Of a DNA stretch of 64,000 bases, positions 42,468 through 53,177 are shown one piece after another. Origin of the DNA: Macrostomum hystrix (Eukaryota; Platyhelminthes; Macrostomidae). The notes under the pieces are model-generated. The model ran no database searches, was not told the DNA's origin, and saw nothing but the letters and a program-made list of their open reading frames with translations. The stretch covers positions 13,734,501 through 13,798,500 of the forward strand of contig CATNEN010000039.1 in NCBI GenBank assembly GCA_950097015.1, in the 5' to 3' direction. Every line of letters starts with the position of its first letter. Positions within the stretch are counted from its first letter, which is position 1. Position numbers and translations under genes: made by a program.

Positions 42468-42985
42468 TGCTGGAATCGAACTAAGAAAAGTAGCTAGAAT
42501 CGAACCAAGAACCGTAGCTAGAATCGAACCAAGAATCGTAGCTAGAATCGAACCAAGCATCGTAGCTGGCTGGAATCGAACGAAGAAAAGTAGTTTGAAT
42601 CGAACCACGAATAGTAGCTGGAATCGAAAAAGAATCGTAGCTGGAATCGAACCAAGCATCGTAGCTGGCTGGAATCGAACGAAGAAAAGTAGTTTGAATC
42701 GAACCAAAAATAGTAGCTGGAATCGAACAAAGAATCATCGTAGCTGGAATCGAACTAAGAAATGAAACTGGAATCGAACCAAGAATAGTAGCTGGAATCG
42801 AACAAAGAATCATCGTAGCTGGAATCGAACTAAGAAATGAAACTGGAATCGAACCAAGAATAGTAGCTTGAATCGAACAAAGAATCGTCGTAGCTGGAAT
42901 CGAACCAAGATAGCAGCTGGAACTAAACCAAGAATTGTAGCTGGAATCGAACCAAGAATCGTACCTAGAGTCGCATCAAGAAAAT
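42468..42985. repeat. Degenerate 24-bp minisatellite carrying B-box-like words
   Basis: About 21 units of GTAGCTGGAATCGAACCAAG type plus a few bases, with length variants. Many units contain GGAATCGAACC, the complement of the Pol III B-box consensus GGTTCGATTCC. Confidence 0.85.
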
Positions 42986-43563
42986 TTAGCAGTAACAGCT
43001 AATTAGTCGGTTCGGTTAAAAAGGGAAATAGTTTTTTCAACTATATTCTGAAATAATAAATCTTTTAGACTAGAGTTTCGTCCATCGAATCAAAAATTAC
43101 TGCTATATTCTCTATTTTTATCTGTGTTTTGCTTTTTAACTGTTTTCTAGATACCTATTTATTCCAACGCTGTTCTGTGTTCAGATTTTTTTGTTTAAAT
43201 GTGTCGTCCAAAATCAAATTATTGTTCTGTCCTCGGTAAAAATGTTTTATCACACTACGAATACAAATTATTTTATTTATTTGGTACACAAATATTATTT
43301 AACTGCTTTGATTCCGTTTAGTCGTACGTACCTCATATGGTCCTTGTGAAAATGTGTGTCAAACCGCAGATTAAAAAAAAGAAAAACTTAAATACATGTC
43401 TACAAGCTATTTGATGTTTATTGTCTGTCCTGCATCGAAAAAAAACTATTTTTTAACTTGTCTTTGCCTCTTCTGTAATTTAATTAGCGAAGATATTCAT
43501 TTTTATTATTAGTAGTATAGATAAATTGTAGTAGCAGTAGTAGAGAAGCACAATTAATAGAAA
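42986..43563. other. Non-coding AT-rich intergenic sequence
   Basis: No coding or repeat structure recognised. Confidence 0.5.
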
Positions 43564-44139
43564 TTAACAGTAGAACTACCAAGGGAGGGAATCCCCCCCC
43601 TGACAATTTGTTTTGCTGCACCCGAAAGGAACAATGCAAGCACACGAAACTCAAGAACACGGGCCAACTTTTTGTTGCGCATCTTCTGAAATAAGAAACA
43701 AGTCGCCAGCTCTTCAAACCGTCGAGATATTCAATGTTTCTGGCCGAAGGTCCGATTTTTCTTATAAGAGCTAGTGTATTTCATACACCCCTATAAACGA
43801 ATTTGCACTGCGCCTCAGTGCGGCCTTTCCAGACCTTCAAACTTCATCAGCATGTCACCCGAATGTGCCTGCATCATCTCCGACTTCGGCGGTCACCGGC
43901 CTTTATCTATATCTATCTCTCTTATCTATCTAGACCTTCAAGAGCTACAACAGGTGGAACTAGGCCACTTATGGACACCCTGACGCGAATTTCTCCAATT
44001 TCACTGTTCAAGCCTAACTATTAGGCGGAGCTCAACCACAGGACACCCTCAACTAGTCTGTCAACCAATCAGTCACCCCAAAGCATTTTCAGGGGGGTAT
44101 AAAAACGGGGGGCAAAATAGTAGGTAGTCCTACTGTTAA
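43564..44139. mobile_element. TTAA-flanked inverted-repeat element (piggyBac-like, non-autonomous)
   Basis: Left end TTAACAGTAGAACTACC and right end GGTAGTCCTACTGTTAA are 17-bp inverted repeats with one mismatch, including intact TTAA on both sides. It is 576 bp with no transposase. Inside it has one CCGTCGAGATATTCA arm shared with the foldbacks at 32343 and 34749. Confidence 0.7.
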
Positions 44140-44224
44140 TAATTAGCCTGTTTATTAAAAAGTTTATCTCGCACGTTTCTGCACTGAGCCTTCTCTTTCG
44201 TAATTAAAAAAAGCAGAGTGAGAG

Positions 44225-44425
44225 TGTACAATTAGTGAAGATGAGAAAGTCAGGGCAGATGTACACACCTGTGTGAGCGAGCACCTGCTTACAGTCTATG
44301 TGTGCTTGCGTGCTCAGGAGTCAGCGGAATGGACTGAATGGCCTTCTCGCTGGCTGCGGTTCTACTGTCACCATATGATGTGGCATTGCCCGCAGCCCTC
44401 CTGCAAGTTTTATTACTGTTATATA
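44225..44425 (+). mobile_element. SINE family B, 3' part only
   Basis: Body from GATGAGAAAGTCAGGGCAG through CCCGCAGCCCTCCTGCAA to a T/A-rich tail; head absent. A family A copy follows 30 bp later. Confidence 0.7.
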
Positions 44426-44454
44426 GAATACGTATAGGCGCTGCTAGGGTTAAA

Positions 44455-44600
44455 GGGGTTTTAGCCTAGTGGTCAGAGCGTCGGACTCACGACTTGTAGG
44501 TCAGGGGTTCGATTCCTGACCTCACTAGAAAAGCTTGTGTTATTTAGCAAATCACAAAACTCCGCATTGCTTCAGGTCACCCAGCTGCTAAATGGGTAGG
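44455..44600 (+). mobile_element. SINE family A, 5' part
   Basis: Well-preserved tRNA-like head (TTTTAGCCTAGTGGTCAGAG and GGGGTTCGATTCCTG) with the first part of the body. A second B-box-like sequence in opposite orientation at about 44645-44660 suggests rearrangement. Confidence 0.72.
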
Positions 44601-44690
44601 GAATTAAGTGCCTTGCTCAAGAAGAGATTCCCCTCAAGAACGAAAATTCGAACTCCTGACCTCTCGTTCCGAATTCAGAAGCCAAATCTT

Positions 44691-45231
44691 ATAAAATTTC
44701 TGTGTGCATTCCGTAAAAACTCTGTACAGAGAGGAGCGATTTCGTACGATTTTGTACGTACCAAAAAACTGCTTAAATAAAAATCAGGCACTTAAGCAGA
44801 TTGATTGGAAGGAATAAAGAAGCTAAAAAATTATTAAATATGCTTTAATCAAAGAGAATGCAACTCAATACAAGAATAAGAGTTAGGACAAAAAACAAAA
44901 ATGAAGTTTCATTATTGTGGAAAAAAATTAAAAGTCAGCAAAAATGAGCGAAAATTTTGGCCTATTGCGCAACTCTGAGGATTGTGATTTTCATATTCTT
45001 GGATATGATAAATATAACAGCACGAGAAAAAAAACAAAAAACGCGTTTAGACTACTGTTTATTGTAAGTAAGCATGCGCATTAAAATAAAAATAGTTACT
45101 TTTTAAAAATAAGTTGTAAATCGATGATACTCTTAGAGAGGGTGATTAAAATTTAACGATAAAAATTATTTCCTCCTTTTAACAAATATCGACAAATTAA
45201 AGTGACAGTAACAGCCTAGTTAGAGGCGATT
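44691..45231. other. 3' flank of the SLC12A9-like gene
   Basis: AT-rich. On the minus strand an AATAAA at 45063-45058, about 170 nt after the SLC12A9 stop, is a candidate polyadenylation signal. Confidence 0.45.
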
Positions 45232-48200
45232 TTACAGGTTACGAGAGAACACCTTGTGTAGACCGTGGACCAGAACAGTTGGCGGCAGGTTTCTGGTTAG
45301 AATGTCCAACTGACCCAGATATTGCTGGTGCATGCTGAAAAATAAAGCAAACAAAACAGAATGTTCAAACTGCACTACTCATTCGGCGGGTAAGTAGGCA
45401 TGTAAGAAAATACCAGGAAAAATGCTTTTGCTTATAAAAATGATCACCTGGTATCACCAGGCGGCTTGGGCAGGTAGAGAAAAGTGGCACTGGTCTCCGG
45501 GCTCTGTAGCCTGATGCACTGATTCACGGCGGTCAGATAGTCCTCACTGACAGTGCCGTCGATGCTTGGCACTGAGTCGCCAAGCACGTGGTGCCAGTCA
45601 AGCACGTGAGTCTGGGCCTGCGTTTGGAGGGCAGATTTCTCTGTTACTTATGGGGATCATTAATTAGGGCGTCTCAAGGTACTGAGGCCACAGTGGGAGG
45701 TCATTGTTTCATGAGGTCACTATACAGGGAGGTCACTATACAGGGAGGTCACTATACAGGGAGGTCACTATACAGGGAGGTCACTATACAGGGAGGTCAC
45801 TATACAGGGAGGTCACTATACAGGGAGGTCACTATACAGGGAGGTCACTATACAGGGAGGTCACTACACAGGGAGGTCACAGGGAGGTCACTATACAGGG
45901 AGGTCACTATACAGGGAGGTCACTACACAGGGAGGTCACAGGGAGGTCACTAAACAGGGAGGTCACTATACAGGGAGGTCACTATACATGCAGTGATTTT
46001 ACATAAAGCAATTTGTAGAATACAGCTCAATTAGCGACAGTTTCGCACCTGAATCCGTAGATCATTGAGCAGCAGATCCAGCTGATTGGTCAGCTCGTGC
46101 AAGTTGCTGCCGGCGTCAACGCACAGGAAGACTCGGATTCTAGACCTCCGGCGCCACCTTGGCGACGAATTGAGAATGCAAGCGAATTGCAGCTGCATCA
46201 GGCAGGTGGTGTCCATATAGCCTGACAGGCCTGGCTGGAAGAAGTTCATTGGCCAGACGTCGATTTGGCGCCTGGCGGAGGCACCGAGAACCCCCGGATC
46301 AAGGGAGTGCATATTGCGAGTTACTAGAAGCTCCTTGCCCATGCGAAGCACGTCGCAAAGCAGTCGAGTGTAGTCGCTGGGATTGGCCAGATCTCGAGTT
46401 GGCAAGGCTTCAGTTTGACGATGTCGCCGCCGGTAAGAAGAAGCCGCTATGTTGACGATACCGCGCGAGTAGGACTGTTCGGTTGACGAGTCCTCTGGAT
46501 GTTCGGAGAAGGAGAGTTAGTAGATAAGGATTCACTTATCACTAGATTATAGAGTAGTCACGATTGGTCAGGAAAGACGCAGTGGATGCAGCGTGTTTTT
46601 ATTGGCCAGGATGAGTTGGAGGGGTAAGTGAGAGTTTTCATTGGCCAAGATGAACTGGGGGGGGGTAAAGAAGATTGTTAATTCGTCAGGATGAGCTGGT
46701 GGGGTAAAGGAGAGTTTTCATTGGTCAGGATTGAGCTGGTGGGTTAAAGGAGAGTTTTCATTGGTCAGGATTTAGCTGGTGGGTTATAGGAGAGTTTTTA
46801 TTGGCCGGGTGGGAGGTAGAGTTATTTCGACGGGCAGTTTAAAAACCAGGGTCAGACTTCATATAACAGGAGTCATAAAAACGTCAAACTTATTTGCAAC
46901 GAAGTGACATTCGAAGTTAAATTCACACCCTCTTTTATCTCACCGACAGCCATTAAAATAAAACACCCTAAACTATGAAATTCCCTTTGATCTTACCGGC
47001 AACAGGCGCCTGTCTGTTCGCCTCGGTCTCGTAGAAGCCCACACAGACAGTGTTGGGCTTCATGCCTCCAAGCCCGGAGATTCTAATCAACTGCTGGGCA
47101 CCGGAGCGGACGTCAGCAGCCACAGTCAGTTCAACAAAGGCCTTCACGTGCAGCTCATCAACCACAGACAGCCAGTCGGGGAGTTCCGTCTCAGCCGGGT
47201 CTGTTTCCATCTCGTCCAGACTGCAACTGGACGGAAACACGTGACCCAGAACGTACAGGCCGCCCTTCTTTAAATCGTTGACAAATCGAATCATCTGAGC
47301 GTTGGCACGCGGACGCGACACTAGCAGAAGAATCTGCGGTCGCCAGTACTTCACGTGGTACTTGCGCGGATCTAACATCAGTAGGTATTTGCGCACCTGA
47401 ATAATTGGAAAATTAATAAGTAGCACAGTACTTTGAGCTTTGGACTTTACCATGGAAGGTCCGAAGTTCGAATCTTTGTGGACTATTGACTGAATAGTTT
47501 TTGCAGCTACTATGTCACTAGCTGTATGTCTGGCATATATGTACATTGAACTAAGTGTCATTTCTTGCTGTTAACAGTAAAAAGACCATGGGGTCTTTTT
47601 TTCTGCATCTCTCAAAATATTCAACCAATCGCCATGAAAATCCAAAACACTGACAACAATTTTCCGTTGTAACCGATAAAACAATGTGGGACTTTCACGA
47701 AAATCGGTCATTCAGTTTGGGGGCTATCGTGAGGGGGATAGTTGGTACTCTAAATACCCTCGTGGTCTTTCACTCTTAAGGATTGCATCTTATGCGCATG
47801 CCTGTAGCGCGTGATTCGCTTTCTCTGACCTTGAGTGTGTCAGTTTCTATTTTTAGATACGAATGGCTAACGTTGTACGTATTATATGCTATTTTAGCAG
47901 CCTTTGTGCTTGTGTTTTTTTATCTGACGTCAGTTTCAATTTTTAGAAGCTCGTGTGAAATTCATAGATTCATTTTTCATACCTGATGAAAGATTAGCGC
48001 CTGCGATATGGAGCCCCAGTTGACCGGCACTGAGCGCAGGTGTAATGCAATCATGAGGCCTAGCATGATCATGATGCTAACTGGAGTATAGATGTAGCTA
48101 ACTAGAAATCCCATGACTAGCGATCCGACTAGACCGGCTAGGGAAGCGCCCCAGTGGAATAGTTTGAAAGTTGGTCGAAAATTAGGCGCCGAAGCCAGGT

Positions 48201-51200
48201 CCAATGCGGCGCAGGCCAGGTTGGTGCTGGCGTAGGCCAACAGGAAGAAGCACGTCACGATTGGCGCGATGGTGTTCAGGCTGCCGATAAGCAGGACCAG
48301 CTGGAGGTGGGGCGGAGTGGGTGGAGGGGTCAATCATTGGCTAGAAAGGGGCGGAGTGGGATGGAGGGGTCTATCATTGGCTAGAAAGGGGCGGAGTGGG
48401 ATGGAGGGGTCTATCATTGGCTAGAAAGTGGCGGAGTGGGGTGGAGGGGTCTATCATTGGCTAGAAAGGGGCGGAGTGGGATGGAGGGGTCTATCATTGG
48501 CTAGAAAGGGGCGGAGTGGGGTGGAGGGGTCTATCATTGGCTAGGAAGAGGCGGAAAGAGGTGGAGGGTTGTTGACTAGCTAGGGAGTGGTGGTGGGGTG
48601 TACGGCTTTATAGTGAGTTAGAACTAATCAGGGAACACGCGCACCATGACCAGTACAAACGAGATGGCCACAGCCGGGATCGGGTTCCCGGAGGCCGTAG
48701 TGATGGCAGCCGGCCGCAGCGGCAGGCCAAACAGGCCGTCCTTGGCCAGGGCGTGCAAGATTCTGGACGCGCCAATCAGATTCCCCAGCGCGGCTGACAG
48801 AGTGGCAGCTGAGAATCCGATGACCACGAAGTACGGCCAGTAGTTGATGTTAATCAGGAAACTGTAGTCGTTGACCAACAGTTCGTACTGGCAGCTGGAC
48901 CCAATGGCCAGGCCAAGCAGAATGTAGCAGAGAAAAGTGAACATGGTGGCTAGCAATGTGCCTCGGGGAATAGACTCGGATGGCTTGCGCAACTCACCTG
49001 TCAATCAGGTATATTAATGGACATGTGATTGATGATTTACATAAATGTAGGTGGGGCCCACCCCGATATAGATTAATGCCAGCTCACCGGACATATTGGC
49101 GCCGTTCATGATGCCCGTAACACTAGAAAATAGAATAGCGAAAACCCGCGCAAAGTTCATGCTGGATGTATCGGCAATGGTATAGTCTGGTCCGTAATGT
49201 GGCAAACTGTTTTCTTGGAAAATCATCCGGTTTGGCCCAGTAAAATTGAATTTGACCGCTTCTGAGGTGCTACTGTTTGGATAGATGTATTTGTTGCGAC
49301 GCGGGATTGCAACCGATACAGGCGAATGAAAAAATAGCGACACCAGCACGGTAATGTAGCAAACAATCAGAACCTGCGGATTTTTTATTATAAGACAATT
49401 TTAATCTCCATTTAACTTTTAAAGAAGCGTTAAGTTTTTTAGGAAACGTTTGCAAACAGCATGGTAGCACTTTAGCCATAGAAAGAAGCTGATAGAGCCC
49501 GAAGGATAGTGGGATTGAGCCATAGACAGTAGCTGATAGAACCTGAAGGATAGTGGGATTGAGCCATAGACAGTAGCTGATAGAACCTGAAGGATAGTGG
49601 AATTGAGCCAACAGACAGTAGCTGATAGAACCTGAAGGATAGTGGAATTGAGCCAACAGACAGTAGCTGATAGAACCTGAAGGATAGTGGAATTGAGCCA
49701 ACAGACAGTAGCTGATAGAACCTGAAGGATAGTGGAATTGAGCCAACAGACAGTAGCTGATAGAACCTGAAGGATAGTGGGATTGAGCCATAGACAGTTG
49801 TTGATAGAACCCGAAGGATAGTGAAAATGAGCCTGTAGGAGTGGCTAATAGACCTGAAAGTAGAAACAAAAATATTGTGCGACAAAACATAAGTTACATT
49901 AATCACATTTTCTAGTAAATGTTGATGGAAAATATAGCAGAAGGGTGACCATAACTGACTTGCATTCCGTACAGTTAACGCTGAACGTAATTATCTAGGT
50001 ATTTTTATCTATTGCGTATTTCACATTTTAATCAAACTAGCTATAAACACATTTTGTGGCCTTAGCTCTTGAATATTCTTCTAAAGTAAGTAAAATAGCG
50101 AACATAATTCACTAGAAAAACAAAAAATGACGAATTGGTTATTCGCAGTTAAGAATAACATAGTTAGATTAGAGTTAGCCCTGTTTTCATCTTTAAAGCT
50201 AATCGCATTAACAGACCAATACAGACCAATTGGAACTAGCAGTATGACCAGCAGTTTCCATTGGATCTTGTACAAACACAGGTCACAGCCACACACTCAC
50301 ACTCAGGTGTGCGTGTGTTCTAATCCACACCTGTTCTAATCCGCATTGACAGTGATGCATACACCCCCGGAGGGGTCGAGTGGGTCAGCGGCTAGCGTCG
50401 CTGCCTCGCACTCCAATGGACGCTAGTTTAATTCACCCTTCAAGTCACGATTAATTTCGGGACTTGTTGGAGGGTTTGGACAGTAGCGACCGGCGGAGGT
50501 GCACCATATTTCGTGCAATCAAAGCTTGAAATAATAGCTTCGCTCCTACCTTCTGTGTGCCTGTTCTGCGTTGTGTGAGTTGTGTGCGTTGGCGCTGGGG
50601 CGTGAGGCCCTGCGGGGGGTGGGTGTACAACGTCGCGCGCTTTCTGGATTTCCATCAGCGCGATTGGATAAGTGTACACTCATCACCCGGCCCCCCCTGA
50701 GGACTGATTTCTTATCAGCCTTCAGCCCCGGCTTGGTCTGCTCTATGCGTGTGGGGCTGGGGTGGGGGGGCACTGCTGCCTATTCTGGGTGCCTCCTGCC
50801 CTCCCCGGCTGGTCTGTGCTGCTGTGTGTGGTGCCTGCTCAGGGGAGGCGGTGCGATGGGAGCTAAGCGCCGGTCTGGGGGCGTGCCGCCCCGTCGCTTG
50901 TGCGACAAGTGCCCCGGGCCCCCCTGCAAATAGATAGAGATAGATGTATACATCCGTGAGAGTGTGTGCCTTGCGTACGGTATCTGTGTGCGTGTGTGCT
51001 CAGGAGTCAGCGAAATCGGAATCAACAAATGACGAACTCACCAGCAGAATAAAGGCGGATGTTCTGGCAAAGAGCGAGCCGCCAACCAGACAGATGGCTA
51101 GGCAGGCAGACAGGATAACGAATGAGTACAGGTAGCGCCAGTAGTTACTATCGCCAGGTAGCCAGCTGCCAAGTATACCTGAATATTATTAAATAATTTG

Positions 51201-53162
51201 AATATAACAATTTCACAATTTCGGCATATTTTGTTGTTGATTTATCGTAAAACTGCAATTTCGCAATCAGTCTCACCATTGTTTCCAAAATTGTCGAGAA
51301 AGCCTTCAATGAAAGCAGATACGTACAGTCCGCAGGAGAAAATGTTGGCAATGAAGAACAATAGGCCCATAGCGCCACCGAACTCTGGGCCGAGTGTCCG
51401 ACTAATCATGACTTATCAGGCGTTTGACATTTGGTTAGGAGGAGTTAAGGAAATTTTTGGCTACAAGAAATGGCTCATTCGGCTCGTACTATTAATTAAT
51501 TAAATTAAATCCATTATCTTCAAGTTAAGGATCCACAAGAATCTACGGTTTTAGGATTAAGGATTTAGGAATGACGGCGGCTCACATCAAAGCATATTGC
51601 GAGGGCGGCGGTTCACATCAAAAGGATTTTGGTAGGGCGGCGGCTCACATCAAAGGATTTAGGAATCTCAATTGTTCATATCAAAAGGATTTAGGGTCAG
51701 GGAGGTTGGTGGTACACATCAATTGAGATTGCAAATGCGGCGGTTGACATCAAAGGGATGTCAAAAGGATTGTGGAGGCTCACTACATAGGATTTTTTAT
51801 CGAAGCGGTGGACATTTAAGGGTTTTTGGGGTGGTTTACCATGCACAACAAATGACAGTACGAGCCATAAAACAATGGTGGGTTTACATGAAAGGAACTT
51901 CGGGTTGTTAATACGAAGTTTAGGAATATTTAGATAATGAGAACATGCTAAATCATGTTTCATTTAGCTATAAAAAACTATCTGTGTTTACAAATGAGTA
52001 AAAAGGATACAGTAGACTCCACCGCCTTGGATCTCTCCATTGGTGCTGATGGCACAGATTGATAGCACAGTTAGCAGTAGAATTAGATAGGCTAACGAGA
52101 GCTCAATTGAGAAGTGAATAATACCAGACTGTCCAATGACGAATCCTACAAAGATAAAAGTAAAATATATTTCTTAGCACTAATGCATAAAAACACCATA
52201 CAAGCATATTTAGGTTCCGAATAAGTTTATCTATCTGTAGCTGAAAAACAAAATGCATAGCTATAAACTAGCTATAGCTAAAACTTATTAGTTAAACTAA
52301 TCACAACTAGATAAGTGCGTTAGACTTAGTCAAAACTTTTGAGGCAATTTTTTTAAACTTAAATATCATACCTTACCTATTTATGAAAATGAGTAAAATG
52401 TAACTCAACAATTTGCCAATGCTTATAGTTTTATATGTAACAGCTATATAATATACTAAAATGAAAATTTTTACTAACTCGATCTCCCAAATTGCTAAAC
52501 TGATTTTTTACTATTTGGGTTGCTAAAGATATAAAATACTCATAGGTCATAACTTTTATTTGTAGTCAAGGCTAGTTAAAAAAATTAGCACGTGACATTC
52601 TAATTTTCAATTTTACATCTGAATTCAGATAAAAACAAAATTTGACTATGAACATTTCATCAGTTAATAATAAAAAGTTTAAATATAAAAAAATTATTTA
52701 TTTATAATGTAATTTAAGAATTATTTATTGATATATATAGTGTATTATGAATTTATAATAAAGTAGCTGACTCTAAGATTTAGTTAGTGACTTCTTTGTG
52801 TGACTAATTTCCTAATTACTGAATATGCAATGAAAAAGCTAGGTTAAAAAATAAAAAGCAAGCTACCAGGCAAGCTACAAAAGAAAAGTTTACTTACCCA
52901 TTCTAAGGAATATAAGGGTGCTAAATTGAGACAGTGCTACTGGACAAAAGACTCCTGAGAATGTTGTCAAGGTTCGCATGCTTGACTGCTCAGAGTCTTG
53001 CATAGAATTCGGATCATAATTCAAGCTGGCATTAGGATCCCTCTCTCGGTATCCAACACCACGACCACTACTTGTAGCTTGGGAATTGCGATCAGTATTT
53101 GTAGATAGAACGCCCTGGAGCTCTTCTGATGCTAAATTTCTAGACTTCAAAAGAGAGGCCAT
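45232..53162 (-). CDS. SLC12A9: SLC12A9-like cation-chloride cotransporter family protein, complete, 11 exons
   Basis: Exons in transcript order: 53162-52898, 52145-52011, 51411-51277, 51178-51042, 49373-49088, 48997-48645, 48300-47983, 47396-46997, 46494-46049, 45617-45448, 45334-45232; 2748 nt, 915 residues, almost the length of the human protein. All phases close. Membrane protein of the APC superfamily, with about 12 helices between an N-terminal cytosolic part and a large C-terminal cytosolic domain. Diagnostic stretches: [20 protein letters not shown] at helix 1, [71 protein letters not shown] and GGLYVLGHV. These match SLC12A9 (CIP1) better than NKCC or KCC. Human CIP1 is linked to modulation of other cotransporters and lysosomal ion handling; transport by this protein is not shown. 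The exon 2 donor (GTATCC) is weak, and the exon 3 acceptor has no long pyrimidine tract. Confidence 0.93.
45720..45990. repeat. 16-bp minisatellite in an SLC12A9 intron
   Basis: About 16 copies of AGGTCACTATACAGGG with one 9-bp deletion variant occurring twice, between exons 9 and 10. Confidence 0.92.
46590..46815. repeat. Degenerate repeat of about 41-50 bp in an SLC12A9 intron
   Basis: Four to five diverged units containing GGAGAGTTTTCATTGGTCAG and GAGCTGGTGGGTTAAA. Confidence 0.75.
47571..47779. mobile_element. Short TTAA-flanked inverted-repeat element in an SLC12A9 intron
   Basis: Left end TTAACAGTAAAAAGACCA; right end TGGTCTTTCACTCTTAA, imperfect complements, both with intact TTAA. 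It is 209 bp with no ORF and lies between exons 7 and 8. Confidence 0.58.
48308..48570. repeat. 40-bp minisatellite in an SLC12A9 intron
   Basis: About six copies of a 40-bp unit containing GGGGCGGAGTGGGATGGAGG and GGTCTATCATTGGCTAGAAA. It begins 8 bp from the exon 7 acceptor. Confidence 0.9.
49470..49855. repeat. 45-bp minisatellite in an SLC12A9 intron
   Basis: About 8.5 copies of a 45-bp unit containing GACAGTAGCTGATAGAACCT and GAAGGATAGTGGAATTGAGC. The length is fifteen codons, so it produces spurious ORFs. Confidence 0.9.
49856..50369. other. Non-coding SLC12A9 intron sequence
   Basis: AT-rich unique DNA; a few bases near 50280-50320 (CACACTCAGGTGTGCGTGTG) resemble part of the family B SINE. 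Confidence 0.45.
50370..50935. other. GC-rich island of unknown origin in an SLC12A9 intron
   Basis: Begins with a sequence that vaguely resembles a tRNA head (GGGTCAGCGGCTAGCGTCGC) and continues with G-rich, open but unrecognised sequence. It differs sharply in composition from the flanking AT-rich intron, which suggests an inserted element rather than an exon. A family B SINE fragment (GTGTGTGCTCAGGAGTCAGC) follows at about 50950-51015. Confidence 0.4.
51540..51860. repeat. Degenerate repeats around GGCGGCTCACATCAAAGGAT
   Basis: Eight or so diverged units of about 30-45 bp between SLC12A9 exons 2 and 3. Confidence 0.65.
52146..52897. other. SLC12A9 intron 1, AT-rich
   Basis: Very AT-rich with no repeat array. 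It is one of the few large introns here that lacks a minisatellite. Confidence 0.55.
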
Positions 53163-53177
53163 AACTTTCGTCGTCCT
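53163..53177 (-). promoter_or_regulatory. SLC12A9: Possible splice acceptor 13 nt upstream of the SLC12A9 start
   Basis: On the minus strand TATAG ends at 53176, leaving 13 nt before ATG 53162. Could accept a spliced leader or a 5'UTR exon. Confidence 0.35.

Noticed and set aside
44457-44530. Possible functional tRNA gene
   Set aside because: A and B boxes are good, but the acceptor stem does not close and the sequence continues into the SINE A body.
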